DNA from: Candidatus Methylomirabilota bacterium
GTDB taxonomy: Bacteria; Methylomirabilota; Methylomirabilia; Rokubacteriales; CSP1-6
DNA length: 64,000 nt
Assembly: GCA_035709005.1 (NCBI GenBank)
Contig: DASTFB010000047.1
Location: 62,001 to 126,000 of the forward strand
Direction of reading: 5' to 3'
In this document: one piece after another, positions 49,300 to 57,787 of the stretch
Position numbering within the stretch: the first letter of the stretch is position 1
Layout of the letters: each line of letters opens with the position of its first letter
Notes under the pieces: generated by a model
What the model was told of the DNA's origin: nothing
The model's database searches: none
The model's input: the letters and a program-made list of their open reading frames with translations, nothing else
Translations under genes and position numbers: made by a program

Positions 49300-49877
49300 G
49301 CCAGACCGAGAGGTCCATCGCGCGCCTGGTCGAGCAGCTGCTCAAGGAGCTCGGCGAGGACGCCTACCGGGAGGGGCTGGAACACACCCCCGAGCGCGTC
49401 GAAAAGGCGCTGCGCTTTCTCACCGCCGGCTATCGGATGAACATCGCCGACGTCTTCAACGAGGCCCTCTTCGTCGAGGAGTACGACGAGATGGTCGTCG
49501 TCAAGGACATCGACTTCTTCTCGCTCTGCGAACACCATCTGATCCCCTTTTTTGGCAAGGCCCACATCGCCTACATGCCGCACAAGAAGATCGTGGGACT
49601 GTCCAAGATCCCGCGTCTGGTGGAGATGTTCAGTCGCCGGCTGCAAGTTCAGGAGCGGCTGACCACGCAGATCGCCAACACGCTCAACGAGGTGCTCCAG
49701 CCCCGGGGGGTCGCCGTCGTCATGGAAGCCGTCCACCTCTGCATGATCATGCGGGGGGTGGAGAAGCAGAACTCCAAGGCCGTGACCTCGGCCATGCTGG
49801 GCGCGTTTCGCGATCGGCCGGAGACCCGAGCCGAGTTCATGGAGCTCATCAAGGCCGGCCGGGGGTTGCAGATTTGA
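49296..49877 (+). CDS. folE: GTP cyclohydrolase I
   Basis: This 193-residue FolE has the zinc and substrate motifs [34 protein letters not shown] and [29 protein letters not shown]. It opens GTP to 7,8-dihydroneopterin triphosphate, the first step of folate and tetrahydrobiopterin-type pterin synthesis, and the substrate of both PTPS paralogues next to it. It is coupled by 4-bp overlaps on both sides. It may be the cell's housekeeping copy or a second one devoted to this pathway. Confidence 0.95.
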   Translation: MSQTERSIARLVEQLLKELGEDAYREGLEHTPERVEKALRFLTAGYRMNIADVFNEALFVEEYDEMVVVKDIDFFSLCEHHLIPFFGKAHIAYMPHKKIVGLSKIPRLVEMFSRRLQVQERLTTQIANTLNEVLQPRGVAVVMEAVHLCMIMRGVEKQNSKAVTSAMLGAFRDRPETRAEFMELIKAGRGLQI

Positions 49878-50596
49878 GCGGCGTGCTGGCCGGCGAGGTG
49901 GCGCTCGTCACGGGCGCCGGCCGCGGCATCGGGCGGGCCGTCGCCCGAGCCCTCGCCGGGGAAGGCGCCGCCGTGGCCCTGGCGTCGCGGACCCGGGCCG
50001 AGCTGGCCGCGGTGGCCGCCGAGATCCGCGAAGCGGGGGGCCGCGCGCTGGCAGTGCCCACCGACGTGACGCAGGATGCCGCCGTCGACGCCCTGGTCGA
50101 GCAGACCGTGGCCGAGCTGGGAGGGCTGCACACCCTGGTCACGTGCGCGGGGACGGCGAGCTTCGGGTCGGTGAGCACCGCGAAACCCACCGACTGGGAC
50201 GCGATGCTCGCCGTGAATCTTCGGGCGGTGATGGTCTGCTGCCGGGCGGCGCTGGCCCCGATGATCCGCCAGCGCCGTGGCACGATCGTCAATGTCGCCT
50301 CGATCGCGGCCTCTCGCCCGATCGCGGGCGCCGCCGCCTACAGCGCCAGCAAGGCCGGTGTCGTGGCCTGGAGCCGCGTGCTCGCCGAGGAGGTGCGCGC
50401 CGACGGCATCCGGGTGGGTGTCGTGCTGCCTGGTGCCGTCTCCACGCCGCTGTGGGACACGATTCCCAACGCTCCCGCCCGCGAGCGCATGCTGGCTGCC
50501 GACGACGTCGCGCGCGCCGTCATGCTGATGGTTTCCCTGCCGCGGGGCGCGACCCTGGAAGAGCTCGTCCTGATGCCGGCAGCCGGGATTCTGTGA
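49874..50596 (+). CDS. SDR-family reductase of the pterin operon
   Basis: This 240-residue SDR starts at a TTG overlapping the folE stop. It has [13 protein letters not shown] (cofactor motif), the Arg in ASRTRAEL (NADPH preference), the CAG substitution for NNAG ([10 protein letters not shown]), and catalytic Ser-Tyr-Lys (NVASIAA..., YSASKAG). In tetrahydrobiopterin synthesis the last steps are done by sepiapterin reductase, an SDR. This gene may do the same job. Other pteridine or unrelated roles are possible. Confidence 0.85.
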   Translation: MSGVLAGEVALVTGAGRGIGRAVARALAGEGAAVALASRTRAELAAVAAEIREAGGRALAVPTDVTQDAAVDALVEQTVAELGGLHTLVTCAGTASFGSVSTAKPTDWDAMLAVNLRAVMVCCRAALAPMIRQRRGTIVNVASIAASRPIAGAAAYSASKAGVVAWSRVLAEEVRADGIRVGVVLPGAVSTPLWDTIPNAPARERMLAADDVARAVMLMVSLPRGATLEELVLMPAAGIL

Positions 50597-50657
50597 TACG
50601 ATGGCTGTGACATAACCACCGAAAATATCAAAGACAAATGGGGACGGGGAGGATCGC

Positions 50658-50984
50658 ATGGTGACGATGACTGAACTGGCCGCCAAGAAGGTGGCCGACC
50701 TGCGGATGGAGGAAGGCAAGCCCGAGTGGGGGCTGCGGATTCGGCTGGTCGGCGGTGGCTGCTCCGGCATGTCCTACGAGCTGGGCTGGGAGGACCAGGA
50801 AGCCGAGGGCGACACGGTGGTCGAATCGCACGGCGTCAAGCTCTATGTGGATCGCCACAGCGCCGCCTACGTCGCCGGCAGCGAGATCGATTACGTCGAC
50901 AACAACATGCTGGGCGCCGGGTTCTCCATCAAGAACCCCAACGTGAAGTCGAGCTGCGGCTGCGGCCAGTCCCACCGCTTCTGA
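50658..50984 (+). CDS. Iron-sulfur cluster carrier, IscA/ErpA-like
   Basis: This 108-residue HesB/IscA-fold protein has the three conserved Cys: VGGGCSGMSYE (first) and VKSSCGCGQSHRF (the CGC pair). It carries Fe-S clusters to apoproteins. A GGGGAGG site precedes the ATG. It is followed 7 bp later by the MoaD-MoaE gene. Molybdenum cofactor synthesis needs an Fe-S enzyme (MoaA), so the neighbourhood is sensible, but MoaA itself is not in the window. Confidence 0.92.
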   Translation: MVTMTELAAKKVADLRMEEGKPEWGLRIRLVGGGCSGMSYELGWEDQEAEGDTVVESHGVKLYVDRHSAAYVAGSEIDYVDNNMLGAGFSIKNPNVKSSCGCGQSHRF

Positions 50985-50991
50985 GCGTGCA

Positions 50992-51765
50992 GTGCAGATT
51001 CGGGTCCGTCTCTTCGCCCGATATCGTGAGGCCACCGGGCGAGAGCGGCTCGAGCTCGAGCTTGCCGACGGCGATACCGTCGATCGCGCCTGGGCGGCGG
51101 TCGTCGACCGCCACCCCGAGCTGAAGCAGTACCGGCCGCACACACTCTTCGCGGTCGGTCACGACTACGTCGCGCCGGACCATCGGCTCAAGTCCGGCGA
51201 CGAGCTCTGCCTGTTTCCGCCGGTGAGCGGCGGAGCTGCGTCGGAGGGGGCGCCCCCACAGGCGCGCCCTGAAGGCGCGACGGCCCCCTCCGAATCCTCC
51301 CCCAGGGCCATCGGAGCGCGGGCAAAGCCCGCGCCGGAAAGTGGCGATATGTACGGCGTGGTCGACACGACGCTGTCGGCGGACGCCATCGCGGCGGCGG
51401 TCGATCACCCCGGTGCAGGTGGCGTCGTCATCTTCTCCGGAGTCGTCCGCAACGAGACCGGTGGACGCTCGGTGAAGTTCCTGGAGTACGAAGCGCACGC
51501 GCCGATGGCGGAGGCCAAGCTGCGCGAGATCGGTCGGGCCCTCCGCGCTCGGTGGCCGGGCGTCAAGCGGGTGGCCATGCTGCATCGGGTGGGGCGTCTG
51601 GAGATCGGCGAGTCCAGCGTGCTCATCGCCGTCTCGGCCGGCCATCGCCAGGAGGCCTTCGAGGCCTGCAAGTTCGCCATCGACACCCTCAAGCGCACGG
51701 TCCCGGTGTGGAAGAAGGAACACTTCGAAGACGGCGAGGTCTGGGTCGGCTTGCAGGGCGGCTGA
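50992..51765 (+). CDS. MoaD-MoaE fusion, molybdopterin synthase
   Basis: This 257-residue protein starts at a GTG. Residues 1-81 are MoaD, with a ubiquitin fold ending PPVSGG (Gly80-Gly81). Residues 82-119 are a Gly/Ala/Pro/Glu linker. Residues 120-257 are MoaE (MYGVVDTTLS ... EYEAHAPMAEAKLREI ... WKKEHFEDGEVW). MoaD must expose a C-terminal thiocarboxylated Gly-Gly, yet here it is internal. In Mycobacterium tuberculosis MoaX, a similar fusion is cut after Gly82, so a cleavage here is plausible. An ATG at 51349 (residue 120) could also start a free MoaE. The linker DNA is palindromic. Confidence 0.88.
   Translation: MQIRVRLFARYREATGRERLELELADGDTVDRAWAAVVDRHPELKQYRPHTLFAVGHDYVAPDHRLKSGDELCLFPPVSGGAASEGAPPQARPEGATAPSESSPRAIGARAKPAPESGDMYGVVDTTLSADAIAAAVDHPGAGGVVIFSGVVRNETGGRSVKFLEYEAHAPMAEAKLREIGRALRARWPGVKRVAMLHRVGRLEIGESSVLIAVSAGHRQEAFEACKFAIDTLKRTVPVWKKEHFEDGEVWVGLQGG
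51241..51293. repeat. Nested palindrome in the MoaD-MoaE linker
   Basis: TCGGAGGGGGC (51241-51251) and GCCCCCTCCGA (51283-51293) are perfect 11-bp arms around a 31-base loop that itself contains CGCGCC-CTGAA-GGCGCG (51263-51279). The whole lies in frame inside the linker between the two domains. This resembles in-frame palindromic elements known in other bacteria, such as those of Rickettsia. Confidence 0.55.
51316..51334. repeat. Second hairpin in the MoaD-MoaE linker
   Basis: GCGCGGGC-AAA-GCCCGCGC is a perfect 8-bp inverted repeat with a three-base spacer, 22 bp after the first palindrome and just upstream of the MoaE domain. The two hairpins together cover most of the linker coding DNA. 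Confidence 0.55.
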
Positions 51766-51771
51766 CGCGCC

Positions 51772-53148
51772 GTGGCCGCTGACGTCCTCGCCCTCGTGCG
51801 AGACACCATTCGCCGCCACGCGATGCTCGCGGGCGGCGAAACCGTCCTGATCGCCCTCTCCGGTGGCGCCGACTCCACCGCGCTCCTGTACGTCCTGGCT
51901 CGTCTGGCCCCGGCCTGGAGCTTGCGCCTTCACGCGCTTCACGTGGACCACGGGTTGCGCGAGGGGTCCGGGCAGGAGGCGCACGCGGTGCGGAGGCTCG
52001 GCCAGCAGGTGGGCGTACCCGTGGAAGTCGCTCGGGTCACGGTCTCCCGGCACGGGTCGCTGGAAGAGGCAGCCCGCACTGCCCGGTACGCGGCGCTGCA
52101 GGCCCACGCCGACCGGCTGGGCGCACAGCGCATCGCCTTGGGCCACACGGCGGACGATCAGGCCGAGACGGTGATCATGCGGCTGCTCGAGGGCGCCGGC
52201 GTGCGCGGGCTGGCCGCCATCCCACCCGTGCGCGGGCGGATCATCCGGCCGCTCATCGGGCTTCGCCGTGCCGCGCTGGTGGCCGTGCTCGCGGACGCCG
52301 GCATCCCATGGATCGAGGACCCCAGCAACCTCGATCGCAAGTTCCTCCGTAATCGCATCCGACACGATTTGCTGCCGATGCTGACCGCCGTCCACGACGC
52401 CGACCTGGTCGACCCGCTCTGCCGGGTGGCCCACCGGGCCCGCGAGGTGCTGGACGCGCTGGAGGGCATGGCCGTGCTCGAGCTGGAGCGGATGGCGCGG
52501 GAGGAGCCGGACGCGCTCCTCCTGCCCCGAGGCGCGCTGACCGCACTGCCGTTGCCGGTGGCGATCGAAGTGCTCCGCCAGGCCATCGGGCGATCGGGCG
52601 GCCGGACGCGGCTTCGCGCCTGGGCCCAACGCCGGCTCGCGCGCGCGTTGACCAGCCCGCCACCGCGGCGCCCCGTGACCGTCGGCGGGGTGATGATCGA
52701 CGTGAGCGGGTCGCTCGTCCGCGTCGGACGATCCAGGTCGGTCGCGCTGCCGGCCCGACCGGTTCCCGTGCCTGGTGTTGTGGCCCTGCCCGAAGTCGGC
52801 CTCCAGCTCGAGGCGGTGCTGGCGCCGGCGGCCGGGTATCGGGTGCCGCGTGAGCCCGAGCGGGTGGCTTTCGATGCCCAGCGGCTGACCGGTCCGCTGA
52901 TCGTGCGCGGCCGGCGCCGGGGCGACCGCATTCGGGCCTTCGGTGACAATCGTGAGCGCCGGCTCAGGCAGCTGCTCATCGACGCCAAGGTGCCCCGCTG
53001 GGACCGCGACCGCCTGCCGCTGGTCGAGGTTGAGGGCAGCATCGTGTGGGTCGGGGGACTTCGCCGCGGAGCTCAAGCCGCCGTAACGCCGGACTCGCGG
53101 GAGATCCTCGAGCTTCGCCTGCAGCCGCTGGACTTCGAACAGGCTTGA
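51772..53148 (+). CDS. tilS: tRNA(Ile)-lysidine synthetase TilS
   Basis: This 458-residue protein has the PP-loop ATPase motif LIALSGGADSTALL (about residues 25-38), HVDHGLREGS, HTADDQAETVIMRLLEG and PWIEDPSNLDRKFLRNRIRHDLLP. The C-terminal substrate-binding domain follows (to about 450). It adds lysine to the C34 of tRNA-Ile2 (CAU) so that AUA is read as Ile. A CAU tRNA gene lies at 43538. The GTG start is 6 bp after the MoaD-MoaE stop. No ftsH or hpt follows, as is often seen elsewhere. Confidence 0.93.
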   Translation: MAADVLALVRDTIRRHAMLAGGETVLIALSGGADSTALLYVLARLAPAWSLRLHALHVDHGLREGSGQEAHAVRRLGQQVGVPVEVARVTVSRHGSLEEAARTARYAALQAHADRLGAQRIALGHTADDQAETVIMRLLEGAGVRGLAAIPPVRGRIIRPLIGLRRAALVAVLADAGIPWIEDPSNLDRKFLRNRIRHDLLPMLTAVHDADLVDPLCRVAHRAREVLDALEGMAVLELERMAREEPDALLLPRGALTALPLPVAIEVLRQAIGRSGGRTRLRAWAQRRLARALTSPPPRRPVTVGGVMIDVSGSLVRVGRSRSVALPARPVPVPGVVALPEVGLQLEAVLAPAAGYRVPREPERVAFDAQRLTGPLIVRGRRRGDRIRAFGDNRERRLRQLLIDAKVPRWDRDRLPLVEVEGSIVWVGGLRRGAQAAVTPDSREILELRLQPLDFEQA

Positions 53149-53161
53149 CAGGTTCCCCCAC

Positions 53162-53190
53162 TTGACAGGCCCGCCCCGTCCGCCTACGCT
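53162..53190 (+). promoter_or_regulatory. Candidate promoter of the peptide transporter operon
   Basis: TTGACA (53162-53167) is followed after 17 bp by TACGCT (53185-53190). A second TTGACA sits 17 bp upstream (53145-53150), overlapping the tilS stop. The -10 is weak (T, A and final T). The transporter gene starts at 53329 behind a GGAGGGAGGG site, so the leader would be about 130 bases. Confidence 0.4.
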
Positions 53191-53328
53191 TTCGCCGCGC
53201 ATCCCGCAATAGCCCCCTGCACGACGCTTGCTGGAGATCGTTGCCCTGCACGGGGCGAAGGAGGGCGCGTCTACCCGAACGCGCGCCAAGGCACGTCGAA
53301 CAACGGTGACCGGAGGGAGGGTAACTGG

Positions 53329-54966
53329 ATGATGGTTGACCCGCTCGTACGCCGTCGTCGTTTCCCCTTGGGGCTGCTAACGGTGCTGATGCTCGGGTCT
53401 GTCGTCGCTGCCGGGTGGAGCCCCACCGCCGTGGACGCCAAGGACCCGCGCGGGACCCTGACGATTGCCGTGGCCACGATGGCCAACGAGTCGTTCCTGC
53501 CCGACGCCACGCCGGGCGCCGAGATGGTTTTCAGTAACTACATGTTCGAGCACCTGGTGCGCCGAGACCCCAACACGGGCGAGAACCTGCCCATGCTCGC
53601 AGAGAGCTGGGAGATGCGCGACGCGGCCGCCACCTGGGTCTTCAAGCTTCGCCGCGGCGTCAAGTTCCACGGCGGCTTCGGCGAAATGACCTGCGAGGAC
53701 ATCAAGCACACATTCACGAAGGCAGCCAGGCCGGGGACGGCCAACACGACGACGTTTCTCAAGAAACTCAAGGAGGTCCAGTGCCCGGACCCCTACACGG
53801 CGGTGGTGAAGCTCGGTTCGCCGCATCCCATGATGCTCAACGAGGTCAACTCCGGCGTCTTCGCCCAGGTGACCTACGTGCAGTCCAAGAAGGCCCTCGA
53901 GCGGGGCGACGACGCGGCGAACCGACACCCCATCGGCACCGGTCCCTGGGAGTTCGTGTCGCATACCTTCGGTGACCGCGTGGAGTACAAGGCCGTTCGC
54001 AACCACTGGCGCAAGACCCCCGAGTTCGAGCGGCTGGTGTTGCTGAAGGTGCCCGAGGCCGCCACTCGCATCGCCATGGTGGCCGCGGGGCAGGTGGACA
54101 TCGCCGAGGTGGGCGTGGACTTCGTGAAGGAGTTGAAGGCTGCGCGGGTGGAGACCCGCGCCATTGCCGAGTTCGCGTCAGTGGGAATCACCCTCGGCGG
54201 CATGTGGCCCGATCGTGGCCCCGGGACCTCCAAGGCCGGGCTGCCCTGGGCGCCTCTGGATGACGAGAAGGCCCGCAAGGTGCGCCTGGCCTTCAACCTG
54301 GCGACGGACGTCCAGGCCATCAAGGAGCAGATCTTCGGCGGCTTCCTCGACGTGACGTCGGCTACCATGTTCTTCCCCGGCAAGCCGTGGACTCCGGCCC
54401 TGAAGCCATACGGCTTCGACCCGGCCAAGGCCCGTCAGCTCATGAAGGAGGCGGGCTACCCCAACTGCTTCGAGTTCACGATGCTGATGGTGACCTGGCC
54501 GGGCCGGGGCTACGGGCCGCGGGCCGGGGAGGCCGTGGCCTCCATGCTGGAGAAGAATCTCGGGTGCAAGATCACCCGCGAGCCCATGGACCGGGCGATC
54601 TTCTCCCGTCACTTCGGCGCCCGGACCTACCCGGGCAAGGCCCTGGCCTATGCCTTCCCCCAGGTCGGCACCGAGCCCTGGGAGATCTGGATCCGGGTCG
54701 GCCATGGCAAGGGGGCGGCCCAGATCTCGGGATTCGAGCATCCCGTGATGGATGAGTTCCTCGACCGCGTCTCGAAGGAACCAGATCCAAAGTCGCGGGC
54801 CAAGCTCCAGAGGGAGATGGCCACGTGGATGTACAAGCACGTGCCCAGGATCGAGCTGGGCGGCACGGTGGCCCTCTTCGGGGTCTCCAAGCGCGTGGGC
54901 AAGTGGCCGCTCGTGCCGGGCCAGGGCGTGCCCCACTACACCGAGTACATCACGCGAGTCGACTAG
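53329..54966 (+). CDS. Peptide/nickel-type ABC transporter substrate-binding protein
   Basis: This 545-residue protein of SBP family 5 (DppA/OppA) has a Sec signal peptide (about residues 1-37, ending AVDAKD). The family blocks are ENLPMLAESWEMRDAAATWVFKLRRGVKFHGG, NRHPIGTGPWEFVSHTFGDRVEYKA and KPYGFDPAKARQLMKEAGY. It binds peptides, opines or similar small molecules in the periplasm. It heads the five-gene operon with two permeases and two ATPases. Ligand identity is not readable. Confidence 0.9.
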   Translation: MMVDPLVRRRRFPLGLLTVLMLGSVVAAGWSPTAVDAKDPRGTLTIAVATMANESFLPDATPGAEMVFSNYMFEHLVRRDPNTGENLPMLAESWEMRDAAATWVFKLRRGVKFHGGFGEMTCEDIKHTFTKAARPGTANTTTFLKKLKEVQCPDPYTAVVKLGSPHPMMLNEVNSGVFAQVTYVQSKKALERGDDAANRHPIGTGPWEFVSHTFGDRVEYKAVRNHWRKTPEFERLVLLKVPEAATRIAMVAAGQVDIAEVGVDFVKELKAARVETRAIAEFASVGITLGGMWPDRGPGTSKAGLPWAPLDDEKARKVRLAFNLATDVQAIKEQIFGGFLDVTSATMFFPGKPWTPALKPYGFDPAKARQLMKEAGYPNCFEFTMLMVTWPGRGYGPRAGEAVASMLEKNLGCKITREPMDRAIFSRHFGARTYPGKALAYAFPQVGTEPWEIWIRVGHGKGAAQISGFEHPVMDEFLDRVSKEPDPKSRAKLQREMATWMYKHVPRIELGGTVALFGVSKRVGKWPLVPGQGVPHYTEYITRVD

Positions 54967-54975
54967 GACAGGTCG

Positions 54976-55905
54976 ATGCAGCGCTACATTGTGGGCCGCA
55001 TCGCCCAACTCTTCGTCAGCCTGCTGGTGGTGGTAACGTTCGTCTTCCTACTCTCCCGTCTGTCCGGAGACCCGGTGCAGCTGATGCTGGACGTGCGCGC
55101 CACCGAGGAAGAGAAGCAGGCGTTGCGGGTGCATCTGGGCCTGGACAAGCCCCTGCCGGTGCAGTACGCGGTCTACCTCGCCGGCATGGCCACCGGGGAC
55201 TTCGGCCGGTCTGTCCTGAGCCGGCGCCCGGTGCTGGAGCACATCTGGGAGCGATTGCCCAACACCCTCACCCTGGGCGCCGTGGGCATCGCCTTCAGCA
55301 TTATCATCGGCGTGCCCATCGGGGTGTACTCCGCGGTGAAGCGAGGCACCGCCCTGGATCACGTGGCGCGGGTGATCGCCGTCACGGGGCAGGCGGTGCC
55401 CACGTTCTGGCTCGGCATCATGCTGATTCTCATCTTCGGGGTGTGGCTGGCGTGGTTGCCGCCAGGCGGCAAGAGCGGGCCGGAGAGCTATATCCTGCCG
55501 GGCATCACCCTGGGGTACTTCACGGCTGCCGCCATCATGCGCCTCACCCGCTCCAGCATGCTGGAGGTCCTGGGGGCGGAGTACGTCAAGTTCGCCCGCA
55601 TCAAGGGTCTGCACGAGCAGGTGGTCGTCTGGAAGCACGCCCTGAAGAACGCGACGATCCCCGTGCTGACCTTCTCCGTGATGCTCTTCGTCATCTTCCT
55701 GGGCGGCGCCGTGGTGACGGAGACGGTCTTCGCCTGGCCCGGCCTGGGCCGGCTCATCCTGGAGGGCATCAACACCCGGGATTACCCCATCGTGCAGGGA
55801 GGCGTGATGGTCTTCAGCGCCATCTACCTCCTGGCGAATCTGATGGTGGACATCCTGTATTCGTACTTCAACCCCAAGATCCGCTACGCCCGGCCGGGAG
55901 CTTAG
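54976..55905 (+). CDS. Peptide-type ABC transporter permease, DppB/OppB-like
   Basis: This 309-residue protein has six membrane helices. The N-terminal start MQRYIVGRIAQLFVSLLVVVTFVFLLSRLSGDPV and the EAA-type loop EVLGAEYVKFARIKGLHEQVVVWKHALKNA are typical of DppB. It forms the channel together with the next gene. It starts 9 bp after the binding protein. Confidence 0.92.
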   Translation: MQRYIVGRIAQLFVSLLVVVTFVFLLSRLSGDPVQLMLDVRATEEEKQALRVHLGLDKPLPVQYAVYLAGMATGDFGRSVLSRRPVLEHIWERLPNTLTLGAVGIAFSIIIGVPIGVYSAVKRGTALDHVARVIAVTGQAVPTFWLGIMLILIFGVWLAWLPPGGKSGPESYILPGITLGYFTAAAIMRLTRSSMLEVLGAEYVKFARIKGLHEQVVVWKHALKNATIPVLTFSVMLFVIFLGGAVVTETVFAWPGLGRLILEGINTRDYPIVQGGVMVFSAIYLLANLMVDILYSYFNPKIRYARPGA

Positions 55906-55908
55906 TCC

Positions 55909-56799
55909 ATGGCGACCGTAGAGGCACAGCGTCCCGTCCTGGTCGGGTACGGCCTGCGCAGGGCCTGGGGTCTGGCCCGTCAGCTGCCGCTGACCCCCAC
56001 CATCATTCTGTCGCTGGTCATCATGGGCGCGGTCTTTGCCGAGCAACTGGCTCCCCACCATCCCACCGAGGGCGAGCTCCGCATGCGGACCAAGCCCGCC
56101 GCGTGGGTGGAGGGGGGCAGCACCACGCATCCCCTGGGCACTGATGACCAGGGGCGCGATATCCTGAGTCGCATCATCTACGGCAGCCGCATCTCCCTGG
56201 CCGTCTCGCTGAGTGCCGTCCTGCTGGCCGGGACCATCGGCACGGCTATGGGGCTCATCGCCGGCTACAAAGGGGGCCTGATCGACGCCCTGCTGATGCG
56301 CCTGGCCGACATCGGGCTCTCCATGCCCCTCATCCTCATCGCGGTGGTCGTCACGGCAGTCACGGGGCCGAGCTTCCGCAACGTCATCCTGGTGATCGGG
56401 TTCCTGTTGTGGCCCCGGTTCGCACGGCAGGTCCGGGGCGAAACCCTGTCCATCAAGGAGAACGACTACATCGCGCTGGCCCGCGTGGCCGGACGGTCGG
56501 GCGCCTACATCGTGTGGCGCCACATCTTCCCCAACGTGATCCCCAGCCTGCTGGTCGTCTCCACGCTTCAGGTGGCCTACGTCATCCTGGTGGAGGGGTC
56601 TCTCAGCTTCCTCGGCGTGGGCGTGCCCCCGCCGCATCCCGCCTGGGGCCTGATGATCGCCGAGGGGCGCCAGCTGGTATGGACGGCGCCCTGGGTTGCC
56701 GCCTTCCCGGGGATCGCGATGGGCTTGACGCTCCTGGCCATGAACATGTTCGGAGACTGGCTGCGGGACAAGCTGGACCCCAAGCTGCGGCAGGTGTAG
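55909..56799 (+). CDS. Peptide-type ABC transporter permease, DppC/OppC-like
   Basis: This 296-residue protein has the DppC features: an N-terminal helix, then HPLGTDDQGRDILSRIIYGSRISLAVSLSAVLLAGTIG, MRLADIGLSMPLILIAVVV, the EAA loop ENDYIALARVAGRSGAYIVWRHIFPN and LSFLGVGVPPPHPAWGLMIAEGR. It is the second channel subunit. It begins 3 bp after DppB. Confidence 0.92.
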   Translation: MATVEAQRPVLVGYGLRRAWGLARQLPLTPTIILSLVIMGAVFAEQLAPHHPTEGELRMRTKPAAWVEGGSTTHPLGTDDQGRDILSRIIYGSRISLAVSLSAVLLAGTIGTAMGLIAGYKGGLIDALLMRLADIGLSMPLILIAVVVTAVTGPSFRNVILVIGFLLWPRFARQVRGETLSIKENDYIALARVAGRSGAYIVWRHIFPNVIPSLLVVSTLQVAYVILVEGSLSFLGVGVPPPHPAWGLMIAEGRQLVWTAPWVAAFPGIAMGLTLLAMNMFGDWLRDKLDPKLRQV

Positions 56800-56803
56800 G
56801 CCC

Positions 56804-57787
56804 GTGGGCGGTCCCGTTCCTCTCCTGGAGGTTCGAGACCTCAAGACCTACTTCTTCACCCGCCGCGGCACCCTGAAGGCGGTCGACGGTGTCTCGTTCT
56901 CTCTCGACCCGGGTGAGACACTGGCCGTCGTTGGTGAGTCGGGCTCGGGCAAGTCCGTGACCGCCCTCTCTCTCCTTCGCCTCGTTCCCGAACCCGCCGG
57001 GCGCATCGTCGACGGTGAAGTGCTCCTCGAAGGCCAGAACATTCTCAAGCTCAAGCCCCGCGAGATGCGTCGCATCCGCGGCAGCCGGATCTCCATGGTC
57101 CTGCAGGACCCGATGACCTCCCTCAACCCCGCCTTCAGCATCGGCGACCAGGTCGGGGAGGCGGTGCGCCTGCACCAGAGGGTCGGGGGCGGGGAGCTGC
57201 GGCGGCGGGTGGCCGAGGCCCTCTCCCGACTCAAGATCCCCTCCGCGGAGTCCCGGATGTTCGACTACCCCCACCAGATGTCCGGCGGCATGCGGCAGAG
57301 GGTCAGCGGCGCGATCGCGCTGTCCTGCCAGCCCCGATTGCTCATCGCCGACGAACCAACCACCTCACTGGACGTCACCATCCAGGCCCAGTACATGGAG
57401 CTGCTCCGGGAGATCCAGCAGCGGTTTCAGATCTCGATCATCTTCATCACGCACGACTTCGGCATCGTAGCCGCCACCGCTCACAAGGTGGCGGTGATGT
57501 ACGCGGGGAAGATCGTGGAGATGGGCACCACCGAAGAAATCTTCGACAACCCCGCCCACCCCTACACGGAGGCGCTGCTGCGGTGCGTGCCCCGGTCCGA
57601 CCGCCTGGAGGCCCGTCTGGTAGACATCCCGGGTCAGCCGCCTGATCTGGCCAACCTTCCCACGGGATGCAGCTTCGCCCCCCGCTGTCCCAAGGCGATG
57701 GAGAGGTGCCGGGAAGCCTACCCACCCGAGGTGGAAGTCTCTCCCGGCCACGTGACCAAGTGCTGGCTGGCGGTGAAGGAGCCGTGA
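56804..57787 (+). CDS. Peptide-type ABC transporter ATP-binding protein, DppD/OppD-like
   Basis: This 327-residue ATPase has a GTG start. It has Walker [14 protein letters not shown]-loop [13 protein letters not shown], signature MSGGMRQRV, Walker [13 protein letters not shown] and switch His in FITHDFG. The C-terminal oligopeptide tail includes [14 protein letters not shown] and RCPKAMERC, a Cys-rich zone that in some Dpp/OppD proteins binds an Fe-S cluster. It overlaps the next gene by 4 bp. Confidence 0.92.
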   Translation: MGGPVPLLEVRDLKTYFFTRRGTLKAVDGVSFSLDPGETLAVVGESGSGKSVTALSLLRLVPEPAGRIVDGEVLLEGQNILKLKPREMRRIRGSRISMVLQDPMTSLNPAFSIGDQVGEAVRLHQRVGGGELRRRVAEALSRLKIPSAESRMFDYPHQMSGGMRQRVSGAIALSCQPRLLIADEPTTSLDVTIQAQYMELLREIQQRFQISIIFITHDFGIVAATAHKVAVMYAGKIVEMGTTEEIFDNPAHPYTEALLRCVPRSDRLEARLVDIPGQPPDLANLPTGCSFAPRCPKAMERCREAYPPEVEVSPGHVTKCWLAVKEP

